Of a stretch of DNA of 64,000 nt, positions 8,940 through 16,681 are shown piece by piece. Below the pieces are notes generated by a model. That model was given only the letters and a program-made list of their open reading frames with translations. It searched no databases and was not told the DNA's origin. The DNA lies in assembly GCA_963720475.1 (NCBI GenBank), contig OY970394.1, positions 2,542,001 through 2,606,000 of the forward strand. Direction: 5' to 3'. The translations under genes were made by a program, and so were the position numbers. Each line of letters opens with the position of its first letter. Position 1 is the stretch's first letter. The stretch comes from G963720475 sp963720475 (GTDB lineage: Bacteria > Actinomycetota > Thermoleophilia > Solirubrobacterales > Thermoleophilaceae).

Positions 8940-9917
8940 TCAGCCGCCCTTCTTCGCCTTCACTGCCTCCGTGAGCTTGGGCATGATCTTGTGGAGGTCG
9001 CCGACGATCCCGAGGTCGGAGAACTCGAAGATCGGCGCGTTCGGGTCCTTGTTGATCGCGACGATGTTCTCCGAGCTCTGCATTCCGACCTTGTGCTGGA
9101 TCGCGCCGGAGATGCCGGCCGCCAGGTAGAGCTTCGGTGCGACGGTCTTGCCCGTCTGGCCGATCTGGGCGGAGTACGAGTACCACCCGGCGTCGACCAC
9201 GGCGCGCGTCGCCGCGACCGCTCCGCCGAGCGCCTCCGCGAGGCTCTCGCAGAGCTCGAATCCCTCGGCCTTGCCGAGCCCGCGGCCGCCGGCGACGAGG
9301 AAGTCGGCGTCCTCGATGTTGACGTCCTCGCCGCGCTGCTCGCCGCGCTGCTTCATGACGGCCTTCGTCGAGAAGTCCGACAGCTCGACCTCGACGTCCT
9401 CGACCGCGGCGTCGCCCGAGCCGTTCTCGCTCATCTCGAAGGCGTTGAGGCGGCCGATGATGATGCCGGGCTCGCCGACGTAGTCGACGTCGACGATCGC
9501 CGAGTCCTGCAGGATCGGCCGCTCGGCGACGAGCTTGCCGTCCTGCACCTTGACCGCGGTGACCTCCATCGTGACGCCAGCGTTCAGGCGCGCGGTGAGG
9601 CCGGCGCCGATCTCGAAGCCGAGCAGGCCGCCTCCGAACAGGGCGTACGAGTGGCCGTTGTCCTGGATGACCTTCGCCATCACGTCGACCACCGGCTGTG
9701 CGAGGCCCTCCGGCGCCTTGGCGCGGAAGACCTTCGTCGCGCCGTACTTGCCGAGCGTGGCGCACAGCTCATCGGTCAGGTCGTCACCGCCGACGACGAC
9801 GGCATGGGCTTCGGTGCCGAGCTCGGACGCGAGCTTGGCCGCCTCCGAGACCGCGCCGAGCGAGTTCTTGTTGAAGGCGCCCTCGTAATGGAGCGCGTAC
9901 GTGAGGATTCCGGCCAT
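8940..9917 (-). CDS. etfA: Electron transfer flavoprotein alpha subunit
   Basis: 325 residues. With EtfB it forms the soluble flavoprotein that collects electrons from acyl-CoA dehydrogenases. The C-terminal FAD-binding signature is clear: GISGAIQHKVGMQSSENIVA followed by NKDPNAPIFEFSDLGIVGD. The N terminus carries the alpha/beta ETF domain (HAVVVGGDDL). The start ATG shares one base with the etfB stop (TAATG), indicating translational coupling. Confidence 0.97.
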   Translation of the reverse strand: MAGILTYALHYEGAFNKNSLGAVSEAAKLASELGTEAHAVVVGGDDLTDELCATLGKYGATKVFRAKAPEGLAQPVVDVMAKVIQDNGHSYALFGGGLLGFEIGAGLTARLNAGVTMEVTAVKVQDGKLVAERPILQDSAIVDVDYVGEPGIIIGRLNAFEMSENGSGDAAVEDVEVELSDFSTKAVMKQRGEQRGEDVNIEDADFLVAGGRGLGKAEGFELCESLAEALGGAVAATRAVVDAGWYSYSAQIGQTGKTVAPKLYLAAGISGAIQHKVGMQSSENIVAINKDPNAPIFEFSDLGIVGDLHKIMPKLTEAVKAKKGG

Positions 9918-10711
9918 TACGAGATCAACTTCCTTTCATCGAGCCAAGCGACGATCTTCTCGACCGTCTCGTTCGTGTCCTCGTCCTCGATGATCTCGCC
10001 GGCGGCCTTGTCGGCGGGCGGGTTGATCGCGAGCACCTTCGTGCGCGAGCCGCCCTCGCCGACCTTGTCGGCCTCGATCGAGACATCGCCTGCGCCCTTC
10101 TTGTCGAGCTGCTTCTTCTTCGCGCCCATGATCGCCTTCAGCGACGGGTAGCGCGGCTCGTTGATCGCGTCGCCGACGGAGATGACCGCCGGCAGCGAGA
10201 TCTCGACCGTGTCGTAGCCGTACTCGGCCTGGCGCTCGCAGATCAGCTTGTCGCCCTCGACGTCCATCTTGATCACCTGGGTGAGCGAGGGCATGCCGAG
10301 GTGGTCGGCGACGACGGCGCCGATCGTGTAGCACTCGCCGTCGTCCGACTGCTGGCCGAGCAGGACCAGATCGGGCGACTCGGTCTCGAGCACCTTCGCC
10401 AGCGCGTAGCCGGTGGCGCAGACGTCGGAGCCGGCGAGAGCGTCGTCGGAGAGCTGGACCGAGCGGTCGGCGCCGAGCGAGACGGCCTTGTGAAGCGCGC
10501 GCTCGGAGCCCTCGGGGCCCATCGTCACGGCGACGACTTCCTCGACCTCGGCCTTGCCGCCCTCGCGAACCTGCATGGCGGCCTCGATGGCGTGTGTGTC
10601 GAAGGGATTGAGGTTCGGCTCGCCGCTGCGGTCGAGGCGCATGGTGGATGCGTCCATGTGCTTGTCGACGGCGGCGTCCGGCACCTGTTTGACCAGGACG
10701 CAGATCTTCAA
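9917..10711 (-). CDS. etfB: Electron transfer flavoprotein beta subunit
   Basis: 264 residues; binds AMP and pairs with EtfA. It begins MKICVLVKQVPD, and contains LNPFDTHAIEAA and the family segment LLGQQSDDGECYTIGAVVADHLG, followed by the INEPRYPSLKAIMGAKKK signature. First gene of the etf operon; an AGGAGAACC ribosome site precedes the ATG. The upstream 10712-10824 region holds the promoter and an overlapping inverted repeat at 10801-10827. Confidence 0.97.
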   Translation of the reverse strand: MKICVLVKQVPDAAVDKHMDASTMRLDRSGEPNLNPFDTHAIEAAMQVREGGKAEVEEVVAVTMGPEGSERALHKAVSLGADRSVQLSDDALAGSDVCATGYALAKVLETESPDLVLLGQQSDDGECYTIGAVVADHLGMPSLTQVIKMDVEGDKLICERQAEYGYDTVEISLPAVISVGDAINEPRYPSLKAIMGAKKKQLDKKGAGDVSIEADKVGEGGSRTKVLAINPPADKAAGEIIEDEDTNETVEKIVAWLDERKLIS

Positions 10712-10800
10712 GGGTTCTCCTTCGGGTTGCTGGAGCGCTTACGTGCTTAAGAGTGCGGCGAGACCATATTCGCGCCGCGGCGGCGGCGGCATTCTACCCA

Positions 10801-10827
10801 ATTGACTGACGAGTCAATCGCTCGTCA
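10801..10827. promoter_or_regulatory. Two overlapping inverted repeats between redox operon and etf operon
   Basis: ATTGACT-gacg-AGTCAAT (10801-10818) is an 18-base palindrome. TGACGAG (10807-10813) pairs with CTCGTCA (10821-10827). The repeats overlap the stop codon of the Cys-rich gene and lie ~90 bases upstream of etfB. The 18-mer resembles TetR-type fatty-acid-metabolism operators (TTGACN-centre-GTCAA); it could equally act as a transcription terminator. Which role is real cannot be decided from sequence. Confidence 0.5.
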
Positions 10828-11496
10828 GCTCTGCGGGCAGCAGACGCAGGCGTACTCGGGAATGCAGCAGATCTTGAACGGCTCCGGGTGGATGCAGCCG
10901 CAGCAGACGTCGGCGCCGACGCACCCGCACGGGTCGGGCGTTCCGCCGCCTCCGCCGCCCCCTCCTCCACCGCCGCCGGGCGGGATCTCGTCGCAGCCTG
11001 CCTGGGCGGAGTCGGCGAGGCCGACGCACTTGTAGCGCTCCTTTCGCAGCAGCGTCTCGACCGCGTCGATGCAGTCGGTCAGCGTGTCGCGCACGCGCGC
11101 CTCGTCCTGGTAGGTCTTGACGATCTGCCCGCGGAGGAACTCCTCTTCGCGCTTCTTGTTCGTCTTGTAGAGCTTCTCGACGAGCTGTTCGCGGAACTCA
11201 ACGATCCGCTCCAGCTTGCCCTGGAGCTTCTGGCAGACCTTGTTGCGCTCGAAGCTGCGCTTGTACGCCGCCTCGAGGCACGGGATACAGCTCTTGCGCT
11301 CCTGGGCCGGGGCGTCGCCGGCGAACTCGAGCCGCAGCGCGCCGGCGAGCGACGCCGCCGCCGCGAGCTTGGCGCCACCGTGGATCGCGTCGCGGCGCGA
11401 GACGCCGACGCGCCAGCCGCGCCGCCGTGGCATGCGGTCACCGCCGCTCAAGCGCAGCGCCACCCGGTCGAGCAGATCGTGACGCTCAGGGGTCAC
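10825..11496 (-). CDS. Tat-exported cysteine-rich protein with poly-Gly linker
   Basis: 223 residues. A twin-arginine motif (VSRRDAIHGG) precedes an Ala/Leu-rich hydrophobic stretch ending near APAQ, so export by Tat is likely. The mature part begins SCIPCLEAA, then a helical region (~85-165) with paired Cys. A run of 12 Gly links to a compact C-terminal domain with ten Cys (CGC, CCGC, ICC, CVCC). I count 16 Cys in all. No family is recognised. It is last in a three-gene operon, overlapping the 145-residue gene by 4 bases. A disulfide-rich or metal-binding extracellular product is inferred. Confidence 0.8.
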   Translation of the reverse strand: MTPERHDLLDRVALRLSGGDRMPRRRGWRVGVSRRDAIHGGAKLAAAASLAGALRLEFAGDAPAQERKSCIPCLEAAYKRSFERNKVCQKLQGKLERIVEFREQLVEKLYKTNKKREEEFLRGQIVKTYQDEARVRDTLTDCIDAVETLLRKERYKCVGLADSAQAGCDEIPPGGGGGGGGGGGGTPDPCGCVGADVCCGCIHPEPFKICCIPEYACVCCPQS

Positions 11497-11930
11497 GACT
11501 CGTTCCTGTCCGGCACCCGCAGGCGCTTCGAGAGCGCCACGTATCGCTTCATCTTGTCGCGGCCGCGCTCGGCGCGTTCGGCCGCCGTCTTGTAGTCCGA
11601 GGTCGCGCCCGCCTGCATGCCCTTGAGCCCGGCGTCGAGCGCCGTCAGCGCCTCGAGCGCCTTGGCGCGGTCCGGCGATCCCGTGCTCACGTCCTTGATC
11701 GAGCCCTTGGCCTTCGCGACCTCGCGGCGGTAGAGCGCCAGCGCCTCGAGCACCGGGCGCGGAACCTGTTTTGGCGGGACGGGCGCGTTCGCCGCACCCT
11801 CGAGGTATGCGCTGTACGCCTTCGACAGGGCGAGCGCCGCCTTCGTCAGCTCGTCGCGCTGGCGGTCGAGGGTCTTGACGACCTTGTAGCGGTCGGCGCT
11901 CATGTGGGCGTCGGCAGTCCCGTCGCTCAC
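11493..11930 (-). CDS. Small helical protein of the redox operon
   Basis: 145 residues, almost entirely helical and charged, with no Cys and no signal peptide or membrane segment. A short proline-rich break (APVPPKQVPRPVLEAL, ~50-65) divides two helical parts. No family recognised. It overlaps the upstream MauE/thioredoxin gene and the downstream Cys-rich gene by 4 bases each (ATGA), so all three are probably translated together. A chaperone or assembly role for the Cys-rich partner is only a guess. Confidence 0.7.
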   Translation of the reverse strand: MSDGTADAHMSADRYKVVKTLDRQRDELTKAALALSKAYSAYLEGAANAPVPPKQVPRPVLEALALYRREVAKAKGSIKDVSTGSPDRAKALEALTALDAGLKGMQAGATSDYKTAAERAERGRDKMKRYVALSKRLRVPDRNES

Positions 11931-12961
11931 GGCGCCACCTCCTCGCGCTCGCCCTCGAGCAGGCGCCGGACCTGCGGCTCTCCGAGCGCGATGTCGCTGG
12001 CGATGCGGCCCTCCGCGTCGATCAGCACGGCGCCCGGCATCCCGTAGGCGCGGTAGTCGAGCGAGATCGCGTCGCCGGCCTGGACGAGCACGTCGAGCAG
12101 GCCGTGTTCGTCGCGCATGTCGCGCGTGTCGCCGACGCTCCCCCGGCTGATGACGGCGATCGTGCGCTCGCCCTCGCGCTGGACCTCGCCGATCAGCGGC
12201 AGCAGCGGCTCGCAGGCTTCGCAGGCCGGATCGGTGAAGAAGAGCGCCAGCGGCCGGCGCCGGTCGAGCAGCGCCTCGAGCGACAGCGGCTCGCCCTCGA
12301 GGTCGTGGACGAGGAAATCGGGGGCGGGCTCGCCGAGCTCGAGCGCGGGGAGCTTCTCGCCGCGCGGCGCGTGGACATCCACTGCGGGAGCCCCTCCGCC
12401 GAGCTCACCCTCGAGCGCGTCGATCCTCCGCAGCAGCCGCCCGTGGCGGCGGAGCAGCACGACGCAGATCGCCGCGAGCGCGATGGCGACCGCGGCCGCC
12501 GCGACCAGGCCGATCGCCAGCCCGCGCTCGCCGCCTTGGAGGTCGGCGATCCAGCCGGTGACGCTCGCGCCGGGACCGGTGACGAGCACGACCAGCGCGA
12601 GCGCAGCAAGGAGCGCGTTGCGCGCGAGCGTCCAGCCGCTCACCCGGCTCTCGTTGAGCGAGCCGAAACAGCCGCAGTCGGGGGCATCACCACGCGCGAG
12701 CGCCCCCGCGACCATCGACGAGAAGGCCGCCAAGAGGACGAGGGCGCCGAGCGCGGCGGCGGTCGCCGTCGCGGTCGGGACCAGCAGCACGGCGATCACG
12801 AGCTCGGCGAGTGCGGCCCCCACGGCAACCGGCCCGGCGATCACCCTCGGCAGGCCGAAAGAGACCACCGCCTCGCGCGCGGCTTCGCGGTCGCGGAGCT
12901 TTGCGATCGACGCGACGGCGAACACGGCCGCCAGCACCAGTCGAGCAATCAAGCCCGCCAT
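11927..12961 (-). CDS. MauE/DoxX-type membrane protein fused to a thioredoxin-like domain
   Basis: Residues ~1-175 form the MauE (methylamine utilisation) membrane module with four to five helices and its diagnostic APDCGCFGSL motif. Residues ~205-344 are a TlpA/AhpC-type redoxin domain with the redox pair in DPACEACEPLLPL. In methylamine dehydrogenase clusters, MauE and MauD (separate proteins) are needed to form disulfides in the Cys-rich Tat-exported small subunit; here both functions are in one chain. ATG at 12961 (MAGLIARL) gives a good membrane start; a start seven codons upstream is possible. First gene of the operon. Confidence 0.88.
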   Translation of the reverse strand: MAGLIARLVLAAVFAVASIAKLRDREAAREAVVSFGLPRVIAGPVAVGAALAELVIAVLLVPTATATAAALGALVLLAAFSSMVAGALARGDAPDCGCFGSLNESRVSGWTLARNALLAALALVVLVTGPGASVTGWIADLQGGERGLAIGLVAAAAVAIALAAICVVLLRRHGRLLRRIDALEGELGGGAPAVDVHAPRGEKLPALELGEPAPDFLVHDLEGEPLSLEALLDRRRPLALFFTDPACEACEPLLPLIGEVQREGERTIAVISRGSVGDTRDMRDEHGLLDVLVQAGDAISLDYRAYGMPGAVLIDAEGRIASDIALGEPQVRRLLEGEREEVAP

Positions 12962-13000
12962 GTGCGCATCGTAGCCCCGCACCGGCGGAGCGGCAAACGC

Positions 13001-13432
13001 CTAGCCGACCGCGCCGCGGATGAAGTCGATGATTTCCTGAGTCGAGGCGCCGGGCGTGAACACCTCGGCGACGCCGAGCTTCTTCAACTCCGGGACGTCC
13101 TCGGCGGGGATCGTCCCGCCGACGGTGACGACGACGTCGTCGATCCCCTGTTCCTCCAAGAGCTTCACCACGCGCGGGACGAGCGTCATGTGGGCGCCGG
13201 AGAGGATCGAGAGGCCGACCGCGTCGGCGTCCTCCTGGACGACCGTCTCGGCGATCTGCTCGGGCGTCTGGTGGAGGCCCGTGTAGATGACCTCCATCCC
13301 GGCGTCGCGCAGCGCGCGGGCGATGATCTTCGCGCCGCGGTCGTGCCCGTCGAGGCCGGGCTTCGCCACCACGACGCGGATCTTGCGTCCGCCCTCTCCG
13401 CGATCAGCGGCTTGTTCGGTACTCGCTTCCAT
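13001..13432 (-). CDS. icmB: Isobutyryl-CoA mutase small (B12-binding) subunit
   Basis: 143 residues. Cobalamin-binding domain of the methylmalonyl/isobutyryl-CoA mutase group: VVVAKPGLDGHDRGAKIIA contains the DxHxxG motif whose His ligates cobalt. SILSGAHMTLVP and VGGTIP follow. Stand-alone small subunits of this size (about 136 residues in Streptomyces IcmB) pair with IcmA-type large subunits. The partner is encoded at 16682-18337, same strand, with two opposite-strand genes between. The IcmA active-site residues decide the name; methylmalonyl-CoA mutase C-terminal subunit is the alternative. Confidence 0.82.
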   Translation of the reverse strand: MEASTEQAADRGEGGRKIRVVVAKPGLDGHDRGAKIIARALRDAGMEVIYTGLHQTPEQIAETVVQEDADAVGLSILSGAHMTLVPRVVKLLEEQGIDDVVVTVGGTIPAEDVPELKKLGVAEVFTPGASTQEIIDFIRGAVG

Positions 13433-13465
13433 GAGCCAGGCGGCGCGGAGTCTACGCTGCGCGCC

Positions 13466-14863
13466 GTGGGGAGCGTGCTCTTGGACCGGCGGCTCGGGCT
13501 CGGCGCGATCGTCCTGCTCGCGGTGGCGACGCGCCTCGCCGGCGTCGGCGACACGCTCAGCGCCGACGAGGGCTACTCGTGGCTCGTCGCCACCGCGCCC
13601 GACGGCGGCGCCTTCCTCGACCGCCTCGCCGCGTACGAGAACACCCCGCCGCTCTACTACCTGCTGCTCGTCCCCACCCCGCTCGACGACGAGCTCTGGC
13701 TGCGCCTACCGGCGCTGCTCGCGGGCGTCGGCAGCGTGCCGGTGCTTTACGCGATCGTGCGCCCGCTGCTCGGCACGGCCGCCGCGCTGCTCGCCGCGCT
13801 CGCGCTCGCCGTCGCCCCCTACCACGTGTCGTTCTCCAACTACTCGCGCGGGTTCACCCTCGCGACCTTCGCCCTCTTGCTTTGCCTGTGGGCGGCGGCG
13901 CGACTGGCCCAGGAAGGCCCGCCTCGGTGGTGGTGGCTCTACCTCGCGGGCGCGGTCGCCGCGCTCTACAGCGAGTACTACGCCGTGCTCGCGCTGGTGG
14001 CGATCGTCGCGGCCCTGCTCGTGGTCGGTGTGCCTGGCCCGCGCTGGCGAACCGTGCTCCTGGGCGCGGTGCCGCTGCTGTTCCTCGTCCCCTTCGCCGG
14101 CGAGATCGTCTCGTCGGCCGATGTGGTCGATGTGTCGAAGATCTCGCCTCACTACCCCGGGCCGGGCCCGGTCGGCTGGCGCGACACGGTCGCGCCGCTC
14201 GCCCTCGGCGAGCATGGCGCGGCCGACGGCGAGGCGCTGCGAATGCTCGAGGCGCTCGTGCTCGCGGCGCTGGCGGTGGGGGCGTCGGCGGTCGTCTGGC
14301 GACGCTCGCGCGTGGCGTTCTGGCTGTTCGCGGGCGTCGGTGCCGGGACGCTGCTGCTGCACGCGCTCGTAGCGCTCGCCGGCCCCGATGTCTTCGCCCA
14401 GCGCTACCTCACCTTCCTAGTCCCGCTCGCGGCCGCACTCCTCGGCGGAGCGGTGACGGCGATTCCGTGGCGCCTCGCCGCGCCGGTCGCCGCAGCCGCG
14501 CTGACGCTCGTCGGGATCGCGGTGATCGTCCAGCGCGCCGACCGCGAGCTCGAGCCCGACCCGGCGCCCGTGCGTGCTGCCGCCGAGCGCGCCGGCGCGC
14601 GCACCGTCCTGACGAACTCGGCCACCGCTGCCTACTACCTGCGCGGCCTCGACGTGGTCGTCGACCGCCCGTTCGGCATCGGCCCCGGCTGCGATCCCGA
14701 GCTCGGCTGTCCGGCGATCGCCGTCGCGGCCGACGTCGGCTGCGGCGAACGCTGCGACGGCCCGATCGTCGTCGTGGACGACGCGCGCGCCGGCGGCCAC
14801 CGCGCCGGCCTGCGCCCCCGCGGAGCGGTTTGGACCGGCCCTTACGTCATCGCCCGCCCCTAG
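13466..14863 (+). CDS. GT39-type membrane glycosyltransferase (ArnT/PMT-like)
   Basis: About 465 residues from GTG 13466 (VGSVLLDRRLG); GTG 13475 is also possible. The catalytic acidic pair is in TLSADEGYSW in the first extracytoplasmic loop, typical of GT39/GT83 enzymes that transfer sugars from polyprenyl phosphate. ENTPPLYYLLL follows. About eight to nine hydrophobic helices then a C-terminal soluble domain. It is divergent from icmB with 33 bases between. Likely acts in cell-envelope glycosylation; substrate unknown. Confidence 0.82.
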   Translation: MGSVLLDRRLGLGAIVLLAVATRLAGVGDTLSADEGYSWLVATAPDGGAFLDRLAAYENTPPLYYLLLVPTPLDDELWLRLPALLAGVGSVPVLYAIVRPLLGTAAALLAALALAVAPYHVSFSNYSRGFTLATFALLLCLWAAARLAQEGPPRWWWLYLAGAVAALYSEYYAVLALVAIVAALLVVGVPGPRWRTVLLGAVPLLFLVPFAGEIVSSADVVDVSKISPHYPGPGPVGWRDTVAPLALGEHGAADGEALRMLEALVLAALAVGASAVVWRRSRVAFWLFAGVGAGTLLLHALVALAGPDVFAQRYLTFLVPLAAALLGGAVTAIPWRLAAPVAAAALTLVGIAVIVQRADRELEPDPAPVRAAAERAGARTVLTNSATAAYYLRGLDVVVDRPFGIGPGCDPELGCPAIAVAADVGCGERCDGPIVVVDDARAGGHRAGLRPRGAVWTGPYVIARP

Positions 14864-14929
14864 GCGGGAGAGCCGGCCAGGTTTGGCCGCGCTGGGGCCG
14901 TATATGAACGGCGACAACGGTTTTTCCGG

Positions 14930-14950
14930 GGTGACACATTCGTTGTCACC
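14930..14950. promoter_or_regulatory. Inverted repeat upstream of glycosidase gene
   Basis: GGTGACA (14930-14936) and TGTCACC (14944-14950) are a perfect 7-base inverted repeat around a 7-base centre, in the 197-base gap between the glycosyltransferase and the secreted glycosidase. It could be an operator or a weak terminator hairpin; no T-run follows. Confidence 0.4.
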
Positions 14951-15060
14951 GATCCCATACGCGCGCGTGCGGCCAGACGCGAGCCCGCCCCGGAATCGCC
15001 CAGGGGGTGGCGCGGTGCGAACCCCCGCGCTACGCTCGCATTGGAGGGAACCGGGGTGGG

Positions 15061-16663
15061 ATGAATTCGCTGGCCTGCACGCTCGCGGTCTTGATCGCGG
15101 GCATTGGAAGTCCGAGCACGCCTGGGCGTGATCTCGAGGTCACGCTCCAGGACGACGCGCTCGTGCTCCATCGTTCGCCGTCGCAGGTGTTCTCCACGAC
15201 GCGGCAGATCCGCTCGCTCGGCGCTACCCGCCTGAGAGTGACCGCGGGTTGGTCGGTGATCGCGCCGGCGCCGCGCTCGCGCAAGCGCCCCCTGTTCGAC
15301 GCCTCCAACCCGGCCGACTATCCGCAAGAAGGCTGGCTGAAGCTCGACCGCGCGGTCAAGGCCGCCAACGCCGCCGGGCTCGACGTGCAGATAGACGTCG
15401 CGTTCTGGGCGCCGCGCTGGGCCGTCAGACGTAAGGTCGCCGAGCGCGACCGGCAGCGCTGGGAGCCGCGCGCGATCGAGTACGCCCGCTTCAGCGAGGC
15501 GGTCGCAAAGCGCTACAGCGGCAACTTCGGCGACCCCTCCCATCCCGGCTCCGACCTCCCCCCCGTGCGGCTGTGGACGACCTGGAACGAGCCCAACCAG
15601 GCGACCTTCCTGCTGCCGCAGTGGAAGCGCGCCGGCACCCAGCTCGTGCCGGCCTCGCCGCACACCTACCGCAAGCTCCACAACGCCGGCTACGACGCGA
15701 TCAAGGGCGTCAGCGGGGAAAACAAGGTGCTGATCGGCGGGCTCGCGGCGATCGGCTCGCAGCAGCCGGGCGAGCGGCGCAACATGGCGCCGCTGCTGTT
15801 CCTCAGGGAGCTCGCCTGCGTCGACGCGAGCATGCGCCCGCTGAACCGGCCGTCGTGCCGCGGCTTCAAGCCGCTGAAGGCCGACGGCTTCTCTCACCAC
15901 CCCTACTCGTTCGGCGGCCCGCCGAATGCGATCAACCCCGACCCCGACTCCGCCTCGCTCGGCGACCTCGACCGCCTCGCCGACCACCTCAAGGAGCTCG
16001 CGCGCCGCGGGCGGATCGCAGGCGAGCTGCCGCTCTACCTGACCGAGTACGGCTACGAGACGAACCCCCCGGACCAGCACGACGGCGTCTCGCTCGAGGA
16101 CCAGGGCCGCTTCATCGGCCACGCGAGCTACCTCGCGTGGCAGCGCAAGGACGTGCGGATGTTCTCCCAGTTCCTGCTGCGCGACATCGGCCCCGACGGC
16201 CGCTACGGCCCGCGCGACCCGCGGCGCTTCCACGACTACCAGACAGGCCTCCTCTACGACGACGGGCGACGAGAAGCCCGCGGTGCAGGCGTTCAAGCTC
16301 CCGTTCTGGCCCGAGGTGAAGGAGGCCGCCGGCCAGCGCGCCGTCTACGCGTTCGGCCAGGTGCGGCCGGGCGACGGGCGCCGCCAGATGGAGATCGAGG
16401 TCAAGCGGCCGGGCCGCGACTGGGAGCCGATGTGGTCGCTCGAGACCCGCGCCGCGGGCGACAAACGCTGCTCCGACGACTCGACCGCCTTCCTGACCGA
16501 CGTCAAGGGGACCTACCAGCGCGCGCTTCCCTACGAGGGCCCAGACGTCGAATACCGCCCGCGCTGGATCCACCCGGACGGCACGAGCGAGGTCGGGGTT
16601 CCGGTGAAGGCAGCGCTAACCCAGCCTCGGCCGACCCTCCCGCCGGTCGGCGTGCGGCGCTGA
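15061..16663 (+). CDS. Secreted clan GH-A glycoside hydrolase (GH39/GH5-like), one frameshift
   Basis: ATG 15061 follows a GGAGGG ribosome site and opens a signal peptide (MNSLACTLAVLIAGIG). The TIM-barrel enzyme shows the acid/base motif TTWNEPNQ and the nucleophile motif LTEYGYET, both hallmarks of clan GH-A. The frame breaks near 16265 (GGG where GG would keep frame) and resumes in the frame running to 16663, which encodes a C-terminal beta domain (FGQVRPGDGRRQMEIEVK). It hydrolyses glycosides outside the cell; substrate unknown. The frameshift lies at a short G run, so a base error is likely. Confidence 0.8.
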
Positions 16664-16681
16664 ACAGCAGCGCGGCGGTTC

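Noticed and set aside
7415..8974. 519-residue plus-strand open frame opposite the ETF dehydrogenase
   Set aside because: It is antisense to a well conserved gene, is made of Leu/Arg/Asp-rich low-complexity sequence, and has no domain. The same applies to other long antisense frames, for example 14860-16296 and 23330-25243.
10940..10985. GCC/CTCC-type microsatellite
   Set aside because: It is the coding sequence of the poly-Gly linker in the Cys-rich protein.
12104..13465. Long 5' extension in frame with the GT39 gene
   Set aside because: It is antisense to the MauE fusion and icmB genes. The real protein starts near 13466 with a membrane segment.
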